NCBI GenBank assembly: GCA_963924555.1
Contig: OZ004591.1
Span: forward strand, 2,852,001 to 2,916,000
From: Crambe crambe
Lineage: Eukaryota > Porifera > Demospongiae > Poecilosclerida > Crambeidae
Direction: 5' to 3'
Length of the DNA: 64,000 nucleotides
This document shows positions 1-12,200 of the stretch, piece by piece (position 1 is the first letter of the stretch; each line of letters begins with the position of its first letter). A program made the position numbers and the translations under genes. The notes under the pieces are model-generated. The model saw only the letters and a program-made list of their open reading frames with translations, ran no database searches and had not been told where the DNA came from.

Positions 1-113
1 CCAATCTTAGCCTTAGGTGCATCAGGAGCTTTTTTATCTCTATCATCATCATCCTCTTCCCCATGGGATGGCATCTTTGAGATTTCTTCAGTATGTGTTG
101 CCATGTCCTCCAT
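1..113 (-). CDS. N-terminal exon of an unidentified gene (partial)
   Basis: Read leftwards, an open frame starts at an ATG at 113-111 and stays open to the window edge. It begins MEDMATHTEEISKM and continues into an acidic run (EEDDDD) and a Lys/Pro-rich stretch. A good 3' splice site (poly-pyrimidine then ACAG) ends at about 124, so the ATG could instead be internal to a longer frame: that exon would also be open if entered in phase 2. I do not recognise the protein; the visible part is acidic and low in complexity. It lies downstream of the RhoGEF on the same strand. Coding status is inferred from frame and splice signal only. Confidence 0.4.
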   Translation of the reverse strand, partial: MEDMATHTEEISKMPSHGEEDDDDRDKKAPDAPKAKI

Positions 114-529
114 TAGATAGCTACTGTAACAATCAGTTGACTTTCAAATGCAAGCTAAGTTAGTTGTCTCATATGGAACTCTATCAGAGAACAATAGCTT
201 TAACTAAACCACAGAATAGCTTTGTTTACCCATGTGATAATTATAATCATGGCCATGCAATTATAATAGTGAAAGTGTTATGAGCACAGCTAGCTAATAA
301 GAAAGCTAACAGCTAACATGATTACTGCTAGTTATCAACAGTTTACAAAACACTAGATGCAAAAACTGTTTCGTGTACACTAGCTAGTTAGACAATCTTG
401 AAAATTCATCCCATTGGCTGCAATTAACTATAGGGAAACTGAATTCACTGTTTATCATCATGATATTATTATGTAGTGTTCACTTTATGATAACAGATTT
501 TGTATTTCTATAACCGTCAGCTAGTATAC

Positions 530-598
530 CCTCAGCTCCCTTGAGGGAGACTGAGAGAAGTCCCAATTCTGCTTCTGTGGGCATGTTAGCCACATCAC
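530..598 (-). CDS. Candidate 69-nt exon upstream of the left-edge gene
   Basis: A 69-nt segment is bounded by TTATAG and a GTATAC donor. One frame reads DVANMPTEAELGLLSVSLKG, which looks like ordinary protein. It lies after the RhoGEF stop and before the left-edge exon on the same strand, so it probably belongs to the left-edge gene. Its exit phase does not join directly to the exon at 1-113; another small exon would be needed, or the left-edge ATG is the true start and this is 5' UTR. Function unknown. Confidence 0.3.
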
Positions 599-1060
599 CT
601 ATAACAAAGAAAATACAATAGAACTTCTGAATAAATTAAAGGGACAGTCTTGTAGAGAGGAACCATTAATTTTATTGTGTAACTATAGGGCATGATGTAC
701 CCAGTATAGCTAGCCAGTAAGGTTAAAGCACACTGAGGAACACGTCATGGACATAAAAAAAATTTTTAAAACCAATTCTGCTCCCATTATGAGATCAGAA
801 AGCATGCAACACCAGAACTAGAAGTGACTAAAGTTTAACCCTTCTCACACAATCACTCTGTAATACATCCCATTGGGAGGAATATGCCTGCTCTTACTCT
901 GTAGTTTTTCATCATTAAAAATATAAAATCTACATGATTAATACTTATTTATAGTTGGTTTATAAAAATAAGTTGCAAAATAGAGCACTGTATAAGCTTG
1001 CATGAATATTAAATAAAATTATTATGTCATCAAATTAAAAATGTGACACACTGCCTTCTT
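599..1060. other. Short intergenic gap
   Basis: AT-rich DNA between the RhoGEF stop codon and the candidate exon of the next gene. It must hold the RhoGEF 3' UTR and the start of the next gene. I see no perfect AATAAA on the minus strand here and no other feature. Confidence 0.5.
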
Positions 1061-3131
1061 TCACATATCAGTTCCTTCCTCTGAAGTCCCTGACTCACTC
1101 TCTGGAGTGCTAGATAACCTTGTGAGAGAAAAATCAGGATTGTCCTCCTCTGAAGATGTTTTAGTCACACTATTCTTTGGATTTTGTTTTGCACCAGCAA
1201 GTACTCTCAGTATTCTACTAGTAACCATGGCAGTTGGGGAGTCACGGGGAGCTATAGAGAGCTTGGTGAATTCAGATTTTCCTACTGAAGATGCTTTCCT
1301 AGAGGACTCTGCTATGTTGTGGCAGTCGTGTGAAGATTGCATCATGTTGGATGAAAGATTCGCAGATTTTTCTCCAGATATTTCACCTGCCTTTTGCAAG
1401 TGAGTGGAAAGAGGAGATGGAGATACTACACCAGTTAAAGCATCTGATGATGTAGATGGTGAGTCCAGATATCTTGGTGTGCTGCTACCAGAGTCTATTC
1501 CAGTTCCAGAATGAGATGTAATAAAGTCTCCTGGAGTGGGTGTAGCACAGTTATCTCCAGAGAATGTTTCAGGTGGAGCAACAATGACATCGTCTTCTTC
1601 TTCTTCTCCTCCTCCTCCTCCACTATCGCTGCGTGATACATTGGTAGGTGGCAGACCCAAAAACTGCTACAAAATACATAAATGAACCTGTCATCAGACT
1701 ACTAATTCTTAACTAAGTTGGATACATACAAAAGCAAGGTTAAAGTTGATGGAGCAGCAGACAACACTGCTTTGTGAGGGGGAAAAATTTTGAAGCACAA
1801 AACATACAAATGCAGTAGTTAAAATAAAGGCAATTCCATTGGTGGAGTGATTTTCAAAACAACAGGATTTCTGAACTCAATATCGCAGGACATATATTGT
1901 CTACAGTCATAGTCGAAAATATGGCCTTAGAAGTCTTCATAATTACCCCACACACGGAATTACCACCCTATAATATCTTTTCAAATCATGAAATCTTGCC
2001 TCATAAACAGCTATACAGTAGTCACCTTGTCTCTAGTCCTTTCATCCAGCGAATCATCTCCTTCATCATCTACATCATCATTCTCCTCTTTCCCTTCTCC
2101 TATGGCAAACAGCCTCTCCTGATAGACGCTCCACTCGGGCCGAGATGACTCAAACTGACCACTTCCAGTGATATCCAATTCTCCAGATGTAATCATACCA
2201 TCGTACAGCGGGAGTTCAGTCTTATCAGTCAACATGACAGGTTCAGTGCCAGGAGACCCATCCTCTGGAAACTCCAGTGAAGGAATCCTAATAAAGAGTT
2301 GGTCAGACATTGTGTACTTTGTAATGTTCTAGATAAGGAATGGTTGGAAAAATAGGGCAATCCATGCCATCCCTACTTAGAGAGTACTATTGTACTCTCT
2401 GATAAAGGACACTCCAAGAGAAGATAAGAAGATAAAGAGTCTCTTTACCAAAAGATGTAATTTTGAATATCCAAGAGAAGACAATGCACGAGAGAAGATA
2501 ACATCTTTATACAAAAGACAAAATGGCTAATGGCAATAAATATGAATATGCAAGAGAAGACAATGCATCAAGAGAGGATAACATCTTTATGAAAGGCAAC
2601 CCCAATACTAACAGTAACCACCTAAAGACCAGTACATTATACTACGTACCTGTCCACAGCACTTGTTGAGTCATAGTCTTCATCCTTCATGATAAGAGTG
2701 AGTTTAGAGAGATTCCGTTGGAGTTCATGGATGATGTCTGTCAGGCGTGATTGAGTCTCGGTAATTATCCTTTTGGTTGGATTGGGCACCATAATGTGTG
2801 ACACAGTGGATACGATTTCACCAGCTGATCCATAAAGCAAGAAATACAAGTGTGGTCACTTATGTATGCAGTAACATCAATAGGCTAAGCATGCGACAAT
2901 AGTCCTATGGTTGTCAAAGGACCACAGTCAATTGGTATAATTCTTTTCTCTACTTACTCTGTTCTATGGCAGCCTGGACTATGGCTCTGGGAGACTGCAC
3001 AGAACTTGAGATACTGTGTTGGGGGGTGGAGTCACTGGATCTGTGAAGAGTACCCACTTGGATGGAGCGCAAGATGTCCAACTTGTCATTCATCAGCTTC
3101 TTCATGTCATCATCAATCTTATCAAGTTGTT
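1061..3131 (-). CDS. RhoGEF C-terminal tail (exons 36-39)
   Basis: Exons 3131-2958, 2824-2643, 2328-2026 and 1666-1061 code a helical stretch (LDKIDDDMKKLMNDKLDILR, then TETQSRLTDIIHELQRNL) followed by an acidic, Ser/Thr-rich low-complexity tail ending GTSEEGTDM and a TGA at 1063-1061. The junction after the second exon is uncertain: the strong donor CAG|GTACGT at 2650 gives the wrong phase, whereas GTA|GTATAA at 2643 keeps the frame. A hidden micro-exon between 2330 and 2640 is the alternative. Human relatives also have long, unstructured C-termini. Confidence 0.75.
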
Positions 3132-3890
3132 CTGTATTATACAAATGTCATCCAGGAATAAGTAGCCCTCCATTCTGCTCCCCTCAAAGCATATAGATTA
3201 CATTTAAGAGTTCAGTAGATGGTTCCTTATTACATGCAAGTTATATTTTAATCATTGCAGTGCATACCTCTGGTATTGAGATGAGATGTGTGAATCGAAA
3301 GACCTAAAGGTTGTCTCTCTGAGAGGTCATCCCCAAGAGGAGAAGAAGGCATTTCAGGAGAATTTATAGCCTGTGTTCCTCTCATTGCTCTCTCAATAGA
3401 AGATTCCCACCTGGGATTAATGTGAAGCACCATTGTTAAAAGAGTGACACTGCACTACACTGACATACATAGTGACCTAGTAAACTGGATCATTTCTTCA
3501 TAATACAGATGCTTATTTGTACGTATCAAGTATAACCAAGTATAGCCAGTGAACTTTATGCCAAGATTGCCTAGGGGGATGTGATAATATTACCCTAGTT
3601 TTGATCTACTATCAGAGTTTCATACAGAAATCTTTGTTTTTGTTTTTGTATTTTGTTTTTGTTTTTTGGCTGTTGTTTTGTTTGTTTATTGTTGTTGTTA
3701 TTGTTGTTGTTTGTTGTTGTTGTTGTTTGGGGGAGGGGTTGAATTGCATTTTAAGTGTGTCAGCAAGATTGATAAGGCATGTTTACATGTATCAACATAA
3801 TTGAATAAAATGCTAGACCACAAACAAACTGTTCTGAAAACCATGAGCACATGTTCTTCTATAATAAGATTTCTTTCTTTTCTTTTTCTT

Positions 3891-3921
<31 letters not shown>

Positions 3922-6900
3922 TCCCCTGTATGAATCCCTGACTATTCTCTATGGGACATGCTCTTATATATCTATGACAGAATTATACATTTCAGTAAGG
4001 GGATTTTGACTGCTTTCACACATATGCAATGAGTGGCACTCACTTCTTCTTCTCTCTTGGATTCTCAGCGATGAACTCGTACATCTGGGCCAACTTCATG
4101 AGGTTGCTGTTGTTAACAAGCAAGAAAGTACGGCCACCTAGAAAGGTAGAGAAGTCCTTACTATTTACAGAGTATTGATTGAAGTCCTTTGGTACTATTG
4201 CATTTGCATTATGGCCTATTGCATTAGAGTCAGTCGGCTATTGCATATACATTAGAGTCAAATTTAGTAAATGTCAATTTGAATACTCTATATTAATTTT
4301 GCAAGCTTTGATGACACTCAATTGTGTTTCTATAGTGCATAGAAAGCACAGTTGAGTGTCATGGAAGGATTTTTCTTTTCTTTTTTTCAAAAAAAATAGG
4401 GGGGAGGGGTAGTTGTCTCTGTATCGTACTGCTGGCTGCTGACTAAGGGTTAGCTCGGGGGGGGGGGGAATTTCAGGTGGGGGGAAATGCTCCCCTTGCC
4501 CCTACCTAAAAACTGGTGTCAGGTTCATAACACCCCATCATTTACAGTATAATAATAAAGTTTTTAAGTGTAGGTCCCACCTCTATCAGCAGCTGCAGTT
4601 CTCAGTAAACAATCTTTCAGCCTTATGACAGTGCTGAGTTCTTCCTTGGTGCCAGAGACACTCTCCACCATGTGTGTGCGAAGGTAGTACTTGTCCTTGT
4701 CTTCATGTTTCTCTAACAACACCAGCACATCTGTCAAGAGGAGAGCATGCAGCTCTGTAGAAAGAAATAGTAATTTAACTCATAGTACCTCTACTACTAC
4801 AACTGTGATATGTGATACATAATCATGTATGTATATGCTTACCTACAACTTTCCTATGCTGTATTCTCCAGGTTAGAGGGCCTTCGTGGATCAACATTCT
4901 GTTCTCAGTTGTCAAGTCAAGATTCTAGAGGACAAAATTAATCATAATCATTACAATGTAAGTAGCTATGCATGTAAACTATATACCTTGAAGAGCTGTG
5001 CTATCGGGTGTTGTGCCTTATCCATGGCTGAAGTGTCCATCTTGGCCTGATAGTCTGCAAGTTTTTGCCTGTTGGCTGCTCTCTTCACTTGCTTGTTCAC
5101 ATACTTCAGTATTGTCTGAAGAAAAAAAATGGTTTCCCCCATGAAATCAATGGGGAGGGGAGGTGTTGTGATATGTGCAGATACTGAGAACAACTAGGGG
5201 TGGAGCACCCCGGTACTATTTATGATAAGCAAATTTTCATGGGGTCCTGGACTCCATGGTTTTTCAAAATTTGATATACAGTGGAACCCCTAAATGTGGA
5301 CTCCCTGAAATGCAAAAACCTCTCTAATCAGGACACTTTTTCTAGTCCCAACACAATATAAATGTGTATAATTTAACCCCTGAAATAGGGACACCTCTCT
5401 AATCAGGACACTTTTCGCTGGTCCCAAAGGTGTCCGCATTTAGAGGTTCTACTGTACGTACATGAACCACATTAACAAAACCGATGAAATGTTTATCCCA
5501 TGAAACGATACATCTTTAGATCAATCCAGATCTTTCTAAGATTACTGAAGCTACACATGTACATATGTTATATAGAACTAGTTTACCTTTACACAGTCTA
5601 TGGCTGTTTCTACTTGCATTGCTTCTGTTTTGTCGGCCTCTGAGCATATAAAAAAAACAACAGGGTATACTAATGTTATACACAAAAAATAAACTCACCA
5701 TCTAGATCATCCCAGCTCTTCTTGTAAGAATGTAAAATGTTTTCTATGAGTAGTTTGCATCTGGTCAGCCTTGTCCATGCTATGGGCATCAAATCTGTCA
5801 GTGTCAGTCTCTGGCTTAGTGAGTGTGCTTCAGTGTTCTGGAGATGGAGAGATTTGAGTCTCATATTAATGCTTGTATCTCTTAAAGAAGATACAAAGCT
5901 TTAGGCCTTTATCTAACTCCTGTGTGTTGTTATGCCTAAAAAGAAAGGGAAGCTAGAAAGTGATGTGATTACAATGGAAATGAACTAAGTGGCTACTACA
6001 TAGAGGTGGCCCTTTCACACAGTGACCTCTAATACAAAGATTAATCTCTCTGCCAGACTGTGTCTACAATGTACATGCACTTCACACATTCTGACTCAAT
6101 TGAGGACTTGCAACATACTTAGTGAATCTCACTACCTTTAAAAAGGCTCTAAAGCGTTCATTTTTTCTTTTCCACTCTTTGACAAGTTTCTCAGCCTTAG
6201 CTTGGTTGGAGGCAAACACTGAGCAGGCATGGCAAAGTCTCTCCCCCGCTGCACCATCGAACTACACAACATACATACATGATTATACAGGTGTTCTTCA
6301 TAAACATTGGATAACACCACAGTTTCACATGTGGAACTATCCAGCTTCACTGTGGACACTTGGGAACCATTAATGTATCTGCTTTATTTCAGGGCAGATA
6401 AAAAGTTCAATAATTATTGCAACAGAAATTGGGCTAGGGCTAGGGCTAGGGCTAGCATGTATTATTGTCATGGGGTTTTCAAAAAAAAGTAATGGTTGAT
6501 TTTTATAAAAACCTTCTGCTGTGTATGACAACTACTTCTTTATCATTAGTGAACTGTTACAGCAATGTACAGATTCAGTGCTACATACACTGTTAGAGCT
6601 ACACTGTTAGAGCTACACTGTTAGAGCTACACTGTTAGAGCTACACTGTTAGAGCTACACTATTAGAGCTATTGTACGTATGTATTTAGTGTCCTGACCC
6701 TGTTCAGCAGTACATCAGCAATGCTCTTGACAACTGAGGAGTCCTGGTTGGAGTAGCCCACTCTCTCCCTTAGGTCGGCACAGAGTCCACTGTGAAAGAG
6801 AATCAGCTCCTCCAGGCTGGGAAATAGCTGTTCCACTTGATGAGCTGTCAGAATGTTTTGCTTCTGAAGAGGAATCTTGTACATCTATAAAGAATACAGT

Positions 6901-9202
6901 TATTATAATGATATATAAAGCTATAAGATTTCCATGGTGGTTGAAAGCTACATATAACCCACGATTGCTAAGGTTTTGGTCCTTATATACAGCAGTACTT
7001 CACAAAAATTTGAAAACTTAAGTGGCTACAACCTTTAATTAAGGGACAAACAAATTACGATATTTCCAATAGAAGCATCCGTGCCTTCACTTTACTTGTG
7101 ATCTTACATATTTCATGATCTTCAATTTGTGGAGATGTTTCCTTTCAGTATGGACCAGTTCTCTTATGTTCTCTTGACGAGCCACTTCGTATCTCTTCAT
7201 GCTCTGGACCACCTCTCTCTTTGCCACTAACGCCCATGGCATAGGCTCTTCTTCGATATTATCATCCAAAAGTTCCTGTAAATGGATCAAAAAAGATCAT
7301 AAGATGAGTAAGACCCTTTAATCATGATTAGGGTTCTTCCCACAGTAGTTGGCACTGGAACTCTATCAAGTAAACACAAATACACTTAGTTTTGGTGGTA
7401 TCAAAAAACAGACCTTGAGATCTTCATCAGCAAGTTGCTGTTTTCCTTCAGTGACTGGAAGTGGAAGAGTGTCTGAGGATCCTGGCTTTACACTGCTACT
7501 GTGAAAAGAAATGCATCCATACAATGAGCTGCATATGTTTATTAACAGGGGGAAGAGGAGACATTGTATGCAAGGAGAAGGCAGCAGGCCCAATGCTGGT
7601 GATCAGGTGGCCACCCATCCAATACTGCATAGCTTATGAGTATGTATCAATTGATGTATCTAATGCCAGCATAACTATAGTACTCACAGCTGTGCTTCCT
7701 CCGAACTGGACAGTTCCCCTCCAGCCCATGAAAAAGTATTTTCAATACTGTAGGGGCAAATACAATAATGAGGTGCATACATTAAGTGTGCAATATCATC
7801 ATTATTAGTCGCTCACCTTCTTTGTTTAGGAAGAGTGTCTGATTTAGTGTGGAGTCGCTCCTACATACATACGTACATGAAAAGATTATATGTGTTATTA
7901 TGACTGTTGTGAAACTCACTGATTGGGTACGTGTGAGATCAATCCTATAAAATGTAACAATACAACCAAATTAATACAGAGTAAACAACCAAATACAGAG
8001 TAAAACAACCAAATACAGAGTAAAACAACCAAATAAAGGGTAAAACAACCAGGTGGGCTCAATCTTTCATATAGCCAAAAGGTATTTATACATTAGAAAT
8101 TTGATGATATCAACCTAAATCGATTATTTCTGTGGCTATGGCAAAAGTCAGTTCTCAATATATATATGTATGTATGTATGTATGTATTTATGTATGTATG
8201 TATGTATGTATGTATGTATGTATGTATGTGTGTGTATGTATGTATGTGTGTGTATTATGTATGTATGTATGTATGTATGTATGTATGTATGTATGTATGT
8301 ATGTATGTATGTATGTACAGCTCTATTTTATATACTAAGGGGTCATGTATTTGCTACGCCTACTTTTTTGGCTGTTCGGAAGGCTCTGCTCTATCTCCCC
8401 CAGCAAGTTGAGTTTGAGCAGGTATGAGATGCTGTTTGGTATCAGAGAGAGCACGGTTACGTCTTCTCTGGAGAGATTGGGGGTCTGGCTCAGAGGAGAC
8501 ACTTTCATCTCTAAATTAGGAAGAAGATTTACGAATGCCTGTAACAAAACACACTTGCACTATCACCCAGTTAAGGTAAAGGGTCATCAAGTAGACTACA
8601 ATAAGGTAAAGGGTCATCAAGTGTACTTATTTAAATATATGGTATTTGTGTACATAAAGTCAACCTTCAAATAACTGTGATCCTAGGAGTTAACTTACCC
8701 TTGAGGTCCAGGTGAAGGCACGTCAGCTGGGGGGCTCTGTAATAATAATTACACGTGATTTAAGTGAAGGTACGTGTATATAGTATGTGCTATCAAAGGT
8801 ATGTATATGTGACAGTCGAGGGTAGAAATCAAACTTTATTCACACTTTCTACTTTTGAAAAAAAGTTTGAAAGGCAGAAATTGTATCATAAAGCATCAGT
8901 CATGACGAAAGGAAACTTTGACTAAAACGTGAATAAAGTTCCTCGACTGTTACATACTGAAGGTATGTGTGTAGTATGTTATACTGAAGGTATGTGTAGG
9001 TAATGACACAGACATGATACATACCAATCCTTCCTCTTCATCTTCAGCATTGGACATGTTCAGATCTCTATTATACGAGTCTCCATCTGGTGCCACCGAC
9101 AATGGAATTGCTACAGTCACACGAGTAGGTACATACATATAATCATGCACTGCAGCTAGGAATACTTTTAGGGCTATGAGGAAATTATCTTCTAAATTCA
9201 AG

Positions 9203-9272
<70 letters not shown>

Positions 9273-12200
9273 AAGTGCATGAATAACTCAATCAACTTAG
9301 TACCATTTGCTTTTCTGTGAGTGGAGGTTTTCCTGAGGGCAACTCGAGGCTTGGGTCTTCCCTGCCCAGCACAGTCTGCCACTTCATGAATGCAGCAGAA
9401 CCTGTGAATGTTGATCTCACAGAGAGAACACTGGTAGCCATGGTAAATGACCCCCCACAAGGGTCGTCCACACAGGTTGCAGTTTGTCACTGTCTTGTAT
9501 GAAATGAGTTGGAAGGCGTGGCCACTCCGCGTTAGAGTAGGAGTCTATGTATGTATATGTATACATATAAGTAAGTATTTATGTATGTATGTATGTATGT
9601 ATGTATGTATGTATGTATGTATGTATGTATGTATGTATGCAGGGCTCACAATAACAGGACATTTTCTGGTCGATTTCTCCATTTGTCCTGCCTTTGTCCG
9701 ACCAATTATAGCTCAATTTTAAGTAATCATGTCCGGACAATAATAGAGGACCATTGTAAGCCCTGCACCTGCTGTATGAGGTTTTACTGTTAATTGGCTA
9801 CATTTTTACCTTCTTTTTCTGTTTGCCTTTCTTGAGAGTGATGTCAGGACGGGTAAAGGGTTGGATCTTCTCCACAACTGACGGAAGTTTTGCATTTACC
9901 TTGTTTTCCTGAGTCAGTACATCCAAGAGAAAGGTTGCCATGCAGGCTGCGATGGCTTGGCTGAAAGGAGAAGAAAGAAGTACAGTAATTGTGGACTGTA
10001 ATACTCTAAAAGGAAAATTGGTGGACGATATTTTCAAACTCTAATGCATAAGAGTATAATAAATTATGTTCAGCACAATTACTAGAATATACAAAAAAGA
10101 ATAGCGATGTATGTATGATTGTCTGCAGTGGGTATCTAATCACTAGATGACAGCACTTCACAAGCTTTACCAGTTTTTTTTCTTTTTTTTTTTTCTGATG
10201 GTATTAATTAATGGTATTAATTGATCGTTTTCCTACACGTGCCCATTACTTGCTCTCATTAAACAGTTGTGAAGTTTTCCAGTTCTATGGTACATAGCTA
10301 TGGACATACATGGTTATCACATTGTAACATACATGGTTATCACATTGTAACATACATGGTTATCTTATTATTGTAACATATAATGGTTATCTTATTATTA
10401 TAACATATGGTTATCACATTGTGGTTATCACATTGTAACATACATGGTTATCACATTGTAACATACATGGTTATCACATTGTAACATACATGGTTATCAC
10501 ATTGTAACACATGGTTATCACATTGTAACATACATGATTATCACATTGTAGCATACATAGTTATCATATTGCAACATATATGGTTATCATATTGTAACAT
10601 GTACAATATCTTACTTCTTGACACATTCCTGCAAGCTGGCTGCAGATTTTTCGTCCAAGCATGTCTTGAGAATGGAAGTCAAGAGAGCCACTGTCACTTC
10701 CAACTGCTTAGCACGGGACATTTGATCTGGCATGGTGAATTCATCCAGTCAGTTGCATGTACATGGTAAAGGGTCGTCAAAAACTTACTGGACACCAGCT
10801 GATCACCAAACATGGCAGCCAAACCTAACACTCTCTTGTGACGATAGTTACCAAGGTCATTGATAATGATCTCAGTCATTGATTCTCTATTACATACCAA
10901 ATATAAAAAAATTAATTACAGGCTTTATTCTTCCCATCTCAGTACTATCAAGCTAGAGCCAAAAATTATTATGCCATCTTCAGCCATTGCTGAGAAAACA
11001 CAGATAGTTCAGTGAGGCTAGCAGGACACCATTTTCTTTTCTCTATATGCCCTCTGTTCTTTAAAACGTCCATATCATTTTTCTACTGTTGCCCTTGAAA
11101 GTAAAAAAGCCAGTTTTTTACACACAATGCTGCACCTATACCATACATACATACATACATACATACATACATACCTTGCTTCAACAAATACACTTTTCAA
11201 TCTGCTCTCATTCTCTTCAGTCTCCAAATTGGTCACTGCAACAAAACAAAATAATATGTAGCTAACAGAATCTTCCCAAAGAACAAAGTCTCCTTGTCAT
11301 CCTAACATAAATTATATGTAACAGGTACACTAAATGTGTGTCCTGGAAACTAACAGGACAGGCTAACATAATTATGTGTGTCCTGGAAACTAACAGGACA
11401 GGTTGGCCAAACCCTTTCACTGAAGGAAAAGGTCTGGTCACTATTATATGAAACACTATGTATGTGACTTGTGTCAGACTTTCTGTCAGTATAAAGGGTC
11501 TGGCCTGCAAGACTACAGGACAAGCCATATTCCCATTGTAAAGCAAAAGTGAGTACTAAAGTGTCCCGAATAAATGGAGGTCCTAGGGAAGGTATATTTA
11601 TTATGGGAGGGAAATCATTTGTCAGACATCAACAGTCTCTTTGAAGATGTAACATACTTACAGAGTCTCTGTCTCAAGCTATTGTCCACCTCCAGTCCAA
11701 GGGGAGCTTGGTCAATGAAGAATGTCCAATAAATATCCATTCCTCTTTGCTTCAGCATCTCGATAGACTTACAATTTGCCTGGTAACTACTGGCAACCAA
11801 GTAAAAAAGCTAAAGGAGGTTTAAAAAAGGTGTGGTCATTTCCTGATCATAGAAAGAAACAGGACAAGTACATGCAGCAGCCCAAAGGGATTGACAGGAG
11901 TATTCATAAATGACCATTGCTGCAGTTGCCCCATAATGCTTTTGTTGTTCACGTGGTATAATTTTGGTGGGTAAACTGAGCATTCACCCCATATAAACAT
12001 ATTGGATGTTGTGTGGTCATGTTCAACAACGAAAAGTAATAACATAAAATTTCCCATTTTACAGTATGTAACATGTGCATTCACCCCACAATGCGGTACA
12101 CAAAGGCCAGCCTAGCAGACATTAGCAAGTCCAGTACAGTATGCAGGGCTTCATACAGGATTTTTTACTGAGTGTAAAGAATGTGGTAATTTTTGCATGA

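Noticed and set aside
6421-6453. GGGCTA repeat resembling a telomere
   Set aside because: Only about four units and not a known animal telomere repeat; probably chance simple sequence in an intron.
8132-8427. Overlapping Met-Tyr-Val-Cys frames
   Set aside because: Translation of the (ATGT)n microsatellite.
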